Shown here piece by piece: positions 1 to 9,699 of a stretch of 32,370 nucleotides of DNA. Source of the stretch: Xylaria sp. FL1777 (lineage: Eukaryota > Ascomycota > Sordariomycetes > Xylariales > Xylariaceae); contig MU400845.1 of the NCBI GenBank assembly GCA_022578965.1, positions 1-32,370 on the forward strand, written 5' to 3'. How positions within the stretch are numbered: the stretch's first letter is position 1; the number at the start of each line of letters is the position of its first letter. The notes under the pieces were generated by a model. That model did no database searches, was not told where the DNA came from, and was given only the letters and a program-made list of their open reading frames with translations. A program made the position numbers and the translations under genes.

Positions 1-941
1 TATTTTAATAATATAAAAAAAAGTACTATTTATTAAAACTAAAATAAAATATAAATAAGCATAAATTAAGCTTTATTAAAAATTTAATAACTAGCATTTA
101 ATATTATAATATTTTTATAAAACATAAATATTATTTATAGTATACTAAAAAAGCAAACAAATTTTTAATTAAGCTACTAGTTATTATATAACTTAAAAAA
201 AGCACGTAAAATAACTAAATAAGTTTTAAATATAAAAAAGCTTAATTATTATAACATAGCTAAAAAATTATTTAAGTTATAAGCAGCTATAAAAATATAA
301 AAATAAAAGCTTTTAAATATAAAGCAAAAGCAATTAAATATTAATACTAGCTTTTTTTTAAGCTAAAAAAGGTTTATTATAACTATAAAGCAAAAGCTAA
401 AGCATTTATTATAAAGCTATTTATTATTTATAGTTTTAAAAAAGTTATTTATTATAAGTTTACGTTTATAAATTTTAAAATAAAACATAATATAACAAAA
501 TACTAAAAATAACAACATAAAATTATAAATATAAAACTATAAAAGTTAAAAAACATACATTATAAAAAAGCAAAGCAATTAAATAACTTTATTAAGTATT
601 AAACATTAAAATTTTACTAAAACTTTTAACTATTAAATATATAATAATATTAACTTTTAAAAATTATATAAACATTTTTTAACTAGCTTATTTATATAAA
701 ACTTTTAGCTTTTTTATTTGCTGTAGCTTTTTTTGCTTTTTTAATTATAACTTAAAATTGCATATTAGCTATAAACGTAGCTTAAATATTTTTATTAGTA
801 TAAAAATAACATATAGCTATATAAGCTTTAATAAACAATTAAAGTTTTTTATTAATTTTTTTAAGCTAAAAAATTATTAGTAGCATTTAAAATTAAAAAA
901 ACTTTAATAGTTAAAATAAACATAAAATAAAGCTTAAAAAC
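1..941. other. AT-rich left flank, unidentified relic
   Basis: No complete gene, LTR or inverted repeat is recognisable here. The base composition is as AT-rich as the transposons that follow, so this is probably also RIP-mutated repeat DNA. On the plus strand, roughly 390-590, a reading frame rich in Lys, Ile and Phe runs with only a few TAA/TAG codons, which could be the relic of a transposon protein, but no motif can be named. It is the DNA into which element E0 inserted. The five bases before the E0 LTR (AAAAC, 937-941) would be its target duplication; the other copy is outside the window. Confidence 0.4.
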
Positions 942-1032
942 TATAATAAACTTGTTATATATTAATATAACAGGTTTGCTTTTAGGGTTTTAATTTGCAA
1001 GTAATAATAAAATTTTTAACGGTAGTTTATTA
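942..1032 (-). mobile_element. E0 LTR, first part (interrupted)
   Basis: This aligns with the left ends of the LTRs at 18764, 25981 and 26629: the starting TATAAYRRAC stretch, then TTATATATTAATATAA, then a GTTTGCTTTTA-like run and the TAATTTGCAAGTAATAA run. Differences from those copies are almost all C/T or G/A transitions. On the coding (minus) strand it is the 3' end of the LTR. It breaks off at GTTTATTA (1025-1032), where the LTR copies at 18764 and 25981 continue with GTTCGTTA followed by AAGGAAG or AAAAAAG. The remainder is found at 14892-15302, so the 13.9 kb between is an insertion. Confidence 0.85.
1025..1032. repeat. 8-bp target site duplication GTTTATTA (left copy)
   Basis: GTTTATTA occurs immediately before the left terminal inverted repeat and again at 14892-14899 immediately after the right one. 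The uninterrupted LTRs have one copy of the equivalent site (GTTCGTTA at 18764 and 25981, GTCCATTA in the third), so this is a true duplication made on insertion. Eight bases is the size made by hAT and by Kyakuja/Dileera/Zisupton transposases. Confidence 0.85.
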
Positions 1033-1057
1033 TTATTTTAGGTGCTTTAGACTAAAA
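1033..1057 (+). repeat. Left terminal inverted repeat of the TIR element
   Basis: About 25 bp matching the reverse complement of 14867-14891 with mainly C/T and G/A differences. Key bases are TTATYTTAGGTGCYTTARAC then TARAA. The GGTGC core is also present, inverted, further inside at about 1155-1171. Confidence 0.85.
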
Positions 1058-1171
1058 ACATAAAACAGCGGGCTACGCTTACTGCAAGCTATAATTTACC
1101 CCCTTTAAGGGCCCGTGTAAATATATTTGTAGGTTTATAGCCTGCGTTTTATGTATTTTAGTCTAAAGCAC
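1041..1171. repeat. Subterminal hairpin at left end of TIR element
   Basis: GGTGCTTTAGACTAAAA, then ACATAAAAC and GGGCTA near 1041-1075, are repeated as the reverse complement at about 1138-1171 (TAGCCTGCGTTTTATGT, then TTTTAGTCTAAAGCACC). The arms are about 35 nt with one or two small slips and the loop about 60 nt. The loop holds runs of five C and the palindrome GGGCCC, unlike anything else in the window. By itself this could be read as a MITE of about 130 bp, but the outermost TTATTTTA is not repeated on the inner side and there is no private target duplication, so I treat it as the end structure of the larger element. Confidence 0.8.
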
Positions 1172-1483
1172 CCTTGTTAATTTTTAAGCTAAAGTTCACT
1201 TTATATACGTATATATACCACTTACACCTATAGACTATTTGCTAATAAAACTTAAAAATAATAATTATAATATTGCTTAAAGCTTTTTATAGTAATATTT
1301 ATATTTAGCGCTAACTTTATAATTAAAATACTTTATTATATTGTAGTGTTTTAAGCTTAAACAATTAAAAGTTAAGCTTTATTTGTTAATTTATTAATTA
1401 ATATTATTTTTTTACTTTACTATAAAACTGCAAACTTTTAACGATTTTAGCTTTAGCTTAATTAATAATTACTTTTTAGAAAA
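1172..1483. other. Left interior of TIR element before E3
   Basis: About 310 bp between the left hairpin and the E3 insertion. It begins with CTTGTTAATTTTT, which resembles the sequence just inside the right-end hairpin on the other strand (CTATGTTAATTTTT). No gene is recognised. It may hold the promoter or the start of the helicase gene, because the reading frame after E3 is already open when it resumes at 9346. Confidence 0.45.
1479..1483. repeat. 5-bp target site duplication GAAAA of E3 (left)
   Basis: GAAAA precedes the left LTR and is found again at 9341-9345 directly after the right LTR. Five bases is the usual duplication of Ty3/gypsy integrases. Confidence 0.85.
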
Positions 1484-1676
1484 TGTCACGGGAGGTATAA
1501 AGCATTAAAAGTTAAGTATAATAGTTAATATATCTCTAGTTTTATAGTAAGTATTTAATAAAACTAAAGCTTAAAAAAGGGAAAAAACTTTTATAAAATA
1601 AGTATAAAAAGAATATTTTATATATATATGTAACCTGTAATATATGCTAAAGTACTTAAGTAGCTTAGTTATAATA
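1484..1676 (-). repeat. E3 LTR, left copy (3' LTR on coding strand)
   Basis: 193 bp from TGTCACGGGAGGTATAA to TAGTTATAATA. It aligns without gaps with 9148-9340. I count about 19 differences, every one a C/T or G/A transition and none a transversion or indel, the pattern left by RIP. The two copies were hit at different places: the left copy keeps TGTCACGGGAGG while the right one reads TATTATAAGAAG; the right copy keeps TATAACA while the left reads TATAATA. Confidence 0.92.
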
Positions 1677-1695
1677 ACTACTTCTTTTTTTTTAA
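1677..1695 (-). promoter_or_regulatory. E3 polypurine tract
   Basis: On the minus strand the 19 bases next to the LTR read TTAAAAAAAAAGAAGTAGT, nearly all purines. This is the expected place for the plus-strand primer of reverse transcription and fixes the direction of E3. Confidence 0.6.
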
Positions 1696-1933
1696 TTAGG
1701 TTGTTTTTAACCTGTATATAAGTAAAATTAATTAAAGTAATTAATTTTAAGTATAAGTAGTAAAATAAAGTAATATAAAATAATTAAGCATAAATATAGT
1801 ATGTTAAATAAAATGCTTATATAGTATAATAGTTAAGGTATTTATATATTTATGCTTGTGTTTATATGTTAAGTTATGTTTGTTTTGTGCTATATTTATA
1901 GCAAGTTTTATGCTTATATTTTTATTGCTATAT

Positions 1934-1969
<36 letters not shown>

Positions 1970-3700
1970 GCTGCTGCTAAACAATTAGTTTTAGTTATAC
2001 ATTTTACTACTGCTATTTTTATACTTATTTTATATTTTTTCTGCTTTTTTTTTAATTATTATTTGTATTATAATTATGCTGCTTAAACTTATAATAATTA
2101 AGAGTAGTATATGTAAACGCAGTTATAGTTAAAGTTATAGTTATAAATGTAAACGTAGAAAATTATTGCAACTTGCTTTACGCTTAAATTTATTTAAAAA
2201 TAAGTTTAATTTTATTGTAAAACAAAACTTTAATAAACTTTTTTGCTAGAAGTTTAATAACTTTAGTAATAAAAATAAAAGTTTTAGCGGTTTGCTTTTT
2301 TTTTAAAACAGCTTTAATTCTAATAAAAATATAAATACTATTAAGCTTTTTATAAGTTAAAAAAAAAAAAATAAAAATAAAAATAAAAATAATTTAAACT
2401 TTATAAATCTAAATGAAAATTTAAATGTTATTTTACGCAATTTTAATATAAACAACATAAAAAATAAGTTTAATTTTAATGCAAATATTAAGGTTTTTAT
2501 GCTAGCTAAACGTTAGCTTATTTTTATAATAACTTTTGTTTGCAAACTTTATAAGTAAACTACTAAAGCTAAAAATAAAAAGTATAGAACTATTAAAAAA
2601 GCAATAGTTTTAAGTAGTTTGTTAGTATGTTAGCTTTGTTTTAAGCGTTTTAAAAAGGTATTTTAGCTAAAGAATAGCTTGCTTTTAAATATAGTTTGCA
2701 AATTTAAAAACTTAAAAGTAATAGCTTATATAAGTTATATAAACAGCTATATTTTATGCAAACTTATAAATTAATTTATATTTATTTTAAATTAGTTTTA
2801 TTAATAAGTTAGCTATTTATTATATTATATTTTAATATAATGTGCATTTAAAAGTTATTAAACTAGTTTGTTTATTTTTTTGTTTTTTAGAAAAACAACT
2901 ATAGAAAAATTATTGTAAATAAAAATTATGCTATTGTTTAAAAAACTTTAAACAATTATTATATTAACTTTGTAGCTATATAGTTTTATTTTTTAAAAGC
3001 ATTTTTGCGTTTTTTGTTAACTTATAAAGCTTAGTTTTAATTAATTAACAAAGTTAATAACATAAAAATAAGTAGTTTTGTTTTTATTTTATATAAAGTT
3101 TAGCTAATAATTAATAATGCAAAAATATTGTGCTAAATATAAGCACTTAATAATAAAGCGTAAATCTTTAGCTTGCTAAGCTATTAAGCTTTTTTATATA
3201 AGCGCTATAAATAGCTTTATTTAAACTAATTTTATAAAGTTTTTTAATAGAATTAAAACTATTTTTAATACTAGTAGTATGCTTGTTTAATTATATTTAA
3301 AGTGCAAGTTTTAAACTATAAATATATAGCTTAAAAAACTACTTTTATTTCTTTTAAAAAAAATATATATAAAGCTATATTAATTATTGCTAATAAGCAT
3401 AAATAAAAGTATTTAGTTAGCTTTTTTTAACATAAAAATGTTTTAAAGTTTAATAATTAGTGTTTTAAGGCTTTTTTATAAAAATATTATAATTTATTTG
3501 TAGCGTTTTTACGTATAGTTTATTAATAAAGCGCAAGTATTTTAAAACTTAAAGCAATAAGTGCAATTTTTATTACGTAATTAAAAACGAAAAAATAACT
3601 AGTTAATATATATAACGTATTTAAGCTTTAATTTATAGCTAAATTAATAATAGATTAGTACTATTTTGTTAGCTTAATAGTTTTGCTTTTTTTTTATAAT
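1696..3700 (-). pseudogene. E3 region after integrase, possible extra reading frame
   Basis: About 2 kb between the integrase end and the 3' LTR. On the minus strand at about 3300-3660 a reading frame stays open with few stops, all TAA or TAG, through stretches such as TLYILTSYFFVFNYV and LLAIINIALYIFF. I do not recognise the product. It could be an extended C-terminus of integrase, an added third ORF, or untranslated DNA that is open by chance. In the outer part, 1935-1968 is a run of 34 T followed by GGCTGCTGCTAAA. The short plus-strand frame at 1856-2086 is only this T run. Confidence 0.35.
1935..1968. repeat. Poly(T) run of 34
   Basis: An uninterrupted T tract, poly(A) on the coding strand of E3, about 260 bp before the 3' LTR. 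It may come from slippage or from an A-rich 3' untranslated region. Confidence 0.9.
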
Positions 3701-3899
3701 TTAAGCGCTTTTTAAAGTTTTTAATTGCTTTAAAAGTTATAATGTTAATAATAAATACTTATTAATTATATTTAGTTAGTTAGCTTTTTTACTTAATAAA
3801 ATAATATTTTTTTTTATTATAAGTTATTTTATTTATTATATTTTTAACTTTTTATTTTTTTAACTTATTTTTAAGGTTTAGCATAAGCAAACTATATTT

Positions 3900-5200
3900 A
3901 TGTTTAGCTTTTTAAAGCTTAAGTAGCTAAATTAAAAAAACAGAATAAAAACAGCTATATTATTTTAAAAAACAAATATAATATACTTATAAACTAACTA
4001 TAAAAAGAATTTAAAAAGGTTTAATAAATTTAAACGTTAACTTTTTATTTTTAAACTTAATATTTTTTATTAATAATGCTACTAAGTCTTTAGTTTTAAA
4101 AGTTATAAGTTTATGCTTATTATTATAGTATTTTATATATTTATTAATTATAATTTATTATTGCTTTGTTATTTTGTTTTTAATAGTTTATAACTTATTA
4201 AAACGTTTTTATATAGCTAAAATTCTTTTTAATGTAAAGTTATTTTTAATAAACAAACAGAATTCTAGCATATAACTATATAAGGCTTTAAAAAGTAATT
4301 GTTTAATTATAAAATTAATAATAAAATTTATAGCAAAAAAAGCTTAAAGTAAAAATTAAAGCTAATTAGTTTATTTATTATTTATAAAGCACTTAAAATA
4401 GCTTTTAATTATTTAGTTTATTTGTTTTGTTTGTTTATTAGTTTTAAGGTAAAATGTTACTAAAAGCTTTTGTTTAACTTTTAAGTAATAACATAAATTA
4501 AACTAAAATTAGCTAGTAAAAATAAAGCTTTTATTAAAAATAATACTTTTTAAGCTACTATAAATATATTTAATTTTATAATAAAATAAAACTGCTAACT
4601 TAACTAAAGTTATAGTAATATTAACTAAAAATAAATATATAAGCTTAATAAATTTATTTATAATAATAAAAATAGCATTAACTGGTTTTTTTTTATAAAA
4701 AGTTTTTAGTAAACTTATAATAAAGTTTATAAATAACTTTTATATAAGTTTATTAAGTATTAGTAAAGCGTTAAGTTTATTATATTTTTAGTAATGTTTT
4801 GCTTTAGTTCTAAAGTAAATTATATAGCTTTATATATATTTTTTAACATTTAGTTTTATATTGCTTTAATAAAACTTTTATTATAGTAGTTTTAAAGTAT
4901 AGCTTTAGCTAAAATATTTAGCTAAAAAATTATTATAGTATAGTTTAATAAGTTAAAAGTATATAGCTTTTTTAAAAAAAATATAGATTTTGTTTTTATA
5001 GCAAACTAAAGATCTTTTTATTAACTATTAAAGATTTATAAGCTTTTTTGCTTTTAATTGTTTTATAATTGCATAGTATTTAGGGTTTTTTTTTTAAACC
5101 TTTTAAATAAAGTTTTTTAGCTTTTTAAAAACTTTTAAATTTTTTAATTTTTTTAAGCTTGCAGCTATTTATATACGTAAATGCATAACTACTTAAATAA
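3900..5200 (-). pseudogene. E3 integrase (degraded)
   Basis: Integrase would insert the cDNA copy into the genome. The landmark is at 4416-4460 on the minus strand, which reads TFYLKTNKQTKQIN. Undoing C-to-T and G-to-A changes this fits the family signature around the third catalytic acid (S-T-x-F-H-P-K-T-D-G-Q-T-E-R), followed by IIKSYFKCFI where the family has xLExYLRxxx. The His, Asp, Gly and Glu codons are all mutated. Between this and the RNase H (about 4.5-5.25 kb) the same strand holds long open stretches with only TAA/TAG stops; the zinc-binding HHCC part and the first catalytic Asp were not pinned down. Boundaries are approximate. Confidence 0.65.
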
Positions 5201-5289
5201 AAAGGGCTTTTTTAATAAGTATAGCCTTAAAGTATAAAGCTTTAGCTTAAGCACTAAAATATAAATTAAAAACTTTAACTTGTTATGCT

Positions 5290-5660
5290 ATTATAACTTT
5301 TTTTTTTAACGTTAAAAAAATATTAATATTACTAAGCAAAATAGCTATATAATTAAAACAGCATAAAAAAAAATTAGCTTTGTTTTTTTTGCTTGCTTAA
5401 TATTTAATAATAAAGTTAAAAAAAGCTAATAATAAATATTAATAAGCTTGCTTTTTATTAAGCTTTAGTATTTTTATAAACGCTTAAAAATTAATATAAT
5501 TAATTAATATTTTAACTAGTAAATTGCTTTTTTATAAATAATGCTGCTAGTGCTTAAAGCAATTTATTATTATAAATATTTTTTAGTTAAGCATACTATA
5601 CTGCATTTTTTTTTTAAATAGCTTTTAAAAATAAAACGCAACTAGTTTAAAAATGCCTTA
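5290..5660 (-). pseudogene. E3 RNase H domain (degraded)
   Basis: RNase H removes the RNA template during reverse transcription. Minus-strand reading gives, in order, a KHxQHYL-like piece at about 5540-5560 (family: KHWRHYLEG), LVKILINYINF (family: VLTDHKNL), LNKKQAYxYLLLAFFNFIIKY at about 5405-5462 (family: LNRRQARWxEFLxxFDFxIxY) and a degenerate GKxNxADFL-like piece. One frame carries all of these. The Asp of TDHKN has become Asn and Trp and Arg codons have become stops. Confidence 0.75.
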
Positions 5661-5949
5661 ATTATTTTGCTAAAATAAATTTCTTACAAAAGCTACTTTA
5701 AAAAAATCAGTTTTTAGCAATATTTATTTTTTAAAGTTAAAATATATAAAAAAAATAGCCTGCTTAAATATATTTTAAAAGTTTTTAAAAGCTTTTTTTT
5801 TAAAATTATCTAAAGAAATTTAACCTTTTTTTGTTTTTGTTACGTTTTTTTTTAAATACTTAAATAAAAACGCAACAATATAAAAATACCTGTTTATAAA
5901 ACAGCAATAAAAGTTATAAAACCTTAAAAATTGTTATAGCGCTTAATAA

Positions 5950-6700
5950 ATATTTAATATAAACTATTGCTAAATAGTATTTATATATAAAAAGTTTATT
6001 TTAATTTTTTAGCTAAAAATAATATAACTTAGGAATTTAATCTTTTTTTAATAAAATTAGCACTTAAATAGCTTAACATATAATTTTGCTTTTTATAGCC
6101 TTTTAATAATATTTTAAACATGTTTTATATAAAAATTCTTATTTAAAAAAAAAATAAGCATATTATTAAAATATATAATACAAAATATATTTATTATATT
6201 ATTAAGTGCTTTTTATATATAACTTTAAAAAGTAACAAAAACATTTAATAAACTTATAAGTATAACTAGAAATTTATAGTAGTTATAGCATATATAAAAC
6301 GCTATTTTTTACTTATTTTTTTTCTAAATATATAAGTAATAATAAATGTTTTTAAAGTTAATTTTGCTAAAGATTTTAGCTTTTAAAATTTTATTAAGCA
6401 GCTTTAAAATAAGTAATAAAATATATTAATTTTTATACGTAACCTAATTAAGTTTTTTATAGTTTATATATAAACGTAAGCTTTTATTTTTTTTAGGTAT
6501 AAAAAAGATTAAAGCGCTAATAAAGCTAGTAAACTTTTTAATTTTTTTTGCTTTTAGCATTTTATTAAGCTATTTTTATAGTTTTTTTAGCTTATTTTAA
6601 GCTAATAAATATATAAAAAAATAAAGTATAACTATGTTTTTTTTTAGCTTAATAGCAAGGTTTTTTTGCTTTAATTATAGCAATATGTTTGCTTTACTAG
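5950..6700 (-). pseudogene. E3 reverse transcriptase (degraded)
   Basis: The catalytic box lies at 6159-6173 on the minus strand and reads YFNNM, followed by LIF. With the GAT-to-AAT changes undone this is YFDDMLIF, the polymerase centre of Ty3/gypsy RT. Both catalytic Asp codons are lost. The distance to the RNase H landmarks, about 200 codons, is normal for the family. The remaining borders are estimated from family spacing and not from motifs. Confidence 0.7.
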
Positions 6701-7389
6701 TATTAAAAAACTTAAATAAGTTATAAAACTTTTTTAAAATTGCTATAAAATCGAAATAACTAAAGCTTTTTTTTAATTTTTTAAGCTATATAAATTTAAG
6801 TAGTTAAATAATAGCATAATAGCAAGCCTAGTTTTAGCAAGCTTTTATAAACCTAGTTAAACTAAGTATTTTTATTTAAAAGCAGTATAATTTAAAAAAC
6901 TATTAATTAATGCTTAAATTTAGTATAATTCTTTTATTTTTTAAAGTAGTTTAAAATAATAAAAAAAAGCTGCTTTTAAAGCAATAATTATAATTAATAG
7001 CTATGCATGCATACTTAATTCTGCAAGTAATACTGCAATTATTAATTAATTTATAAACAACTTAATAAGCTTTATAAATAAAAAATCTACTTTTAGCAGC
7101 ATGCTATAATATAAGTATACAAAAAAATACTTGCTACAATTTATAATAAAAAGCAAAAGTAAAACTAATATAGTTATATTTAACGCATAAATTAAAATTA
7201 ACATAAGTTTTAATAAATAGTTTTATAAAGCTAACAAAATAAATAGTATAAAAAATATAAAAACAGTATAAAATAAATATATAAAATAATAATTTTAGCT
7301 TAAAACTTATAGCTAGTATAATTAGTACTAAGCTTACTACTTGTTTTTTAAGTTATAATACTATAACTTTTATAAAAAAAGTATATAAA

Positions 7390-7935
7390 ACTTTAATTGT
7401 TATTTTTAGTTTTTTTTATTTATGTTCTAGTTTTTATTTACTTAAATTTTTTAGATAGTTTATTTTTAAGTAGTATTACTATTATAGCTAGTATAGCTAC
7501 TAAATTTATTGTTTTTATTATTGCTATTATTGTTATTACCTTTAAGCTAAAAGCAATTAAAAGCAATATAACTAAGTTATTTATAGCTATAATAAGTAAG
7601 GTTTTTATAAAGGTTTAAATTTAAACTACTTTTATTGTTATTTTAAAGTTAATTTAAAGAAGTTTTAAAAGTATAATAGTTTTTTAAAGTATAAATATTA
7701 TTATTATTATTTTAATTGTTTATATATTTTTAGTTCTAGTATTAGCTATAACTTTTATTATTGTTGCTTTTATAATATTAGTTTTAGCTTTTATAGCTAT
7801 TATTGCTTTTATAAAATTTTTAGTTATTATTATTGCAGCTATTATTATAATTATTGCTTTTATAATAGTAGTTTTAATTATTAGAACTAATATTGTTATT
7901 TTTATAACTAGTGCTAATATATTAATCACTAGTTT
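7390..7935 (-). pseudogene. E3 low-complexity part of gag-like region
   Basis: A stretch built of ATT, ATA and GCT triplets. Read on the minus strand in one frame it gives an Asn/Ser/Tyr-rich chain (for example GNNNNSNNKNNKFSSYTS). RIP turns Gly codons GGN into AAN or AGN, so the original may have been Gly/Ser/Asn-rich, as linkers in Gag proteins often are. It lies 1.2-1.75 kb from the 5' LTR, where Gag is expected. The apparently open frames at 7397-7618 (plus) and 7720-7929 (minus) are side effects of the low complexity. Confidence 0.4.
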
Positions 7936-9147
7936 AGTTTTGCTTAATATTTAAAGTTAATTTATTAGTAGTTTAAACAACATTTAATTCTGGTTTTTTT
8001 TTACTATAGTTTAAGCGTTATTTTTTAGTTATTAGTTTTTAGCGTTATTATGTAGCATTAATTATATTAGCTTATATAATTAGCAAAAAGTTATAATAGT
8101 TTATTAACTTTTGCTAAAGTAATACATTTAGTTTTTAATAATATAATAAAGCTCTTTTATTTTTGTTTTAGCAAACATTTTAAAGTTTAATGCTAGCAAA
8201 GTATTAATTAAATAGTTTTAAGTTTTAGTTAGCTTATTAACTTGCTTGTTTTAATTATATGCTTATGCTAGCTTATAAAAAAGCAAACTGCTTAAATAAA
8301 ATCTTAGTTTAGTTTAAAAATACCTTTTAGTTAGTTTTAAATTGTTTTTTTTCTAAAGTTAATAACTTTTGTAATATTAATTAATAAGCATTTTTATAGT
8401 TTTAATTTATATTGCTATATACATATAAAATCTTGTTTTTATTATAATAAAATTTCTAATTAGCTTTTTTAAAAATAGTTTAAAGTTTTTTTATTTACTT
8501 TAGCTAGCATTAATAAGTAAATTTTATGCTAAAAAGGTTATAATTAAACTTTAATAATTAGCTAAAATTAGCATTTTTAAATAAGTAGCGCTAATAGTAA
8601 TATAAGCAATTTTAACGTAATTAATATTTAGGTTTTTTTTAATTATGCTTTTTATTAAAGCTAAAAAATAAAGAGTTATTATTATTACTAGGATTTTTAT
8701 GTCTTTATTTTTAACTTAAGTTATAGGATCGTTTTTTAAGGTTTAAAAGGTTTTTTTGTTTTTTTAGAAATATTGTTCTTTAGTTCTTTTGTTTATTTAA
8801 TTGTAAAATAAAAGTAGTACAAGCTATTTTTAATTTTAAAGCAACTTATTTGCTTTTATTTTTTTGCTGCGCAACTTGCTGCTTTAGCTTTTTAATTTTA
8901 GCTAAAAGCTATACAATTTATATTTGCAACAGTTAAATATTAGCACCTAAAGCACTAAATAATTATTATTTGCTTAAGCTTAGTTTTAAGGATAATTTAT
9001 GCTAAGTTTATTTTTAGTTTATTATTGAAGTTTATTCTAAAAAAAAGCTATTAAAAATAGCATTAGCTCGTATAGTTAATTAATGTTTAGCTATTTTATA
9101 GTATAATAAAGTATTATAAGTAATTTTATTTTAAGAAGCTTTAAAAT
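7936..9147 (-). pseudogene. E3 5' interior, presumed leader and gag start
   Basis: The part between the low-complexity tract and the 5' LTR. By position it should hold the tRNA primer-binding site (next to 9147 on the minus strand, reading ATTTTAAAGCTTCTT) and the start of gag. No match to a particular tRNA and no zinc knuckle could be read through the mutations. Confidence 0.4.
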
Positions 9148-9340
9148 TATTATAAGAAGTATAAAGCATTAAAAGTTAAGTATAATAGTTAATATATTTT
9201 TAGTTTTATAGTAAGTATTTAATAAAACTAAAGCTTAAAAAAGGGAGAAAACTTCTATAAAATAGGTATAAAAAGGATATTTTATATATATATATAACCT
9301 GTGACATATGCTAAGGTACCTAAGTAGCCTAGTTATAACA
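9148..9340 (-). repeat. E3 LTR, right copy (5' LTR on coding strand)
   Basis: 193 bp, gap-free match to 1484-1676. On the coding strand it begins TGTTATAACTAGGCTACTT. The right edge TATAACA is followed by the GAAAA duplication (9341-9345). Confidence 0.92.
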
Positions 9341-9345
9341 GAAAA
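9341..9345. repeat. 5-bp target site duplication GAAAA of E3 (right)
   Basis: Second copy of the GAAAA found at 1479-1483. Confidence 0.85.
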
Positions 9346-9699
9346 ACTAATAGCTTTAAAACTTTTAAAATTTATTAAAAAGCTTAGTAAACTAAATAAA
9401 CTAGCTAGTAATGCAGTATTAAAGCATTTATTTAATAATTATATTTAGTATTTTATGTAGTATATTTTACTGCAATTAAAACATAACTAATAGCATATAT
9501 TAAAATATAACTTTATATAAGCTATTACTAGTGCTATTTTAAATTATTGTTAATTTAACGAATTATATAAGCTTAAGCTTAAAGCTAAGCAAGTTAAATT
9601 AATTTAGCGTATAATATTTTGTTATAGTAATATTATACTAGTAGCTTAAACTAGTTATAAAAAAAGCATTGTATTACAAACTGTTTTAGTTATTATATA

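Larger units (their letters stand above)
1484..9340 (-). mobile_element. E3: complete RIP-killed Ty3/gypsy retrotransposon
   Basis: 7,857 bp: two 193-bp LTRs with GAAAA on both sides and a 7,471-bp interior. Coding is on the minus strand, shown by a purine tract next to the left LTR on that strand and by pol motifs in the order RT (YFDDMLIF-like, 6159-6173), RNase H (LNRRQA-like, 5436-5462) and integrase (PKTDGQT-like, 4416-4460). RT before integrase makes it Ty3/gypsy and excludes Copia. It sits inside the TIR element. The stops seen are TAA or TAG at places fitting CAA, CAG, CGA or TGG, so no protein can be made. About 2 kb lie between integrase and the 3' LTR, longer than usual. Confidence 0.9.

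Noticed and set aside
1041..1171. Independent MITE insertion at the left end
   Set aside because: The terminal TTATTTTA is found only at the outer edge, no private duplication surrounds the hairpin, and the right end of the large element has the same design.
1856..2086. Open frame of 76 codons, plus strand
   Set aside because: Its centre is a run of 34 T giving poly-Phe, on the strand opposite to E3 coding; no start signal or motif.
7397..7618. Open frame of 73 codons, plus strand, membrane-protein-like
   Set aside because: Hydrophobic text comes from T-rich low complexity opposite the presumed gag; the minus-strand reading fits the element better.
7720..7929. Open frame of 69 codons, minus strand, Ile-rich
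   Set aside because: Composed of ATA/ATT triplets in the low-complexity tract; another frame on the same strand gives the more gag-like Asn/Ser text.
1484..9340. E3 as a Copia element
   Set aside because: On the coding strand RT (6.16 kb) and RNase H (5.45 kb) come before integrase (4.43 kb), which is the Ty3/gypsy order.
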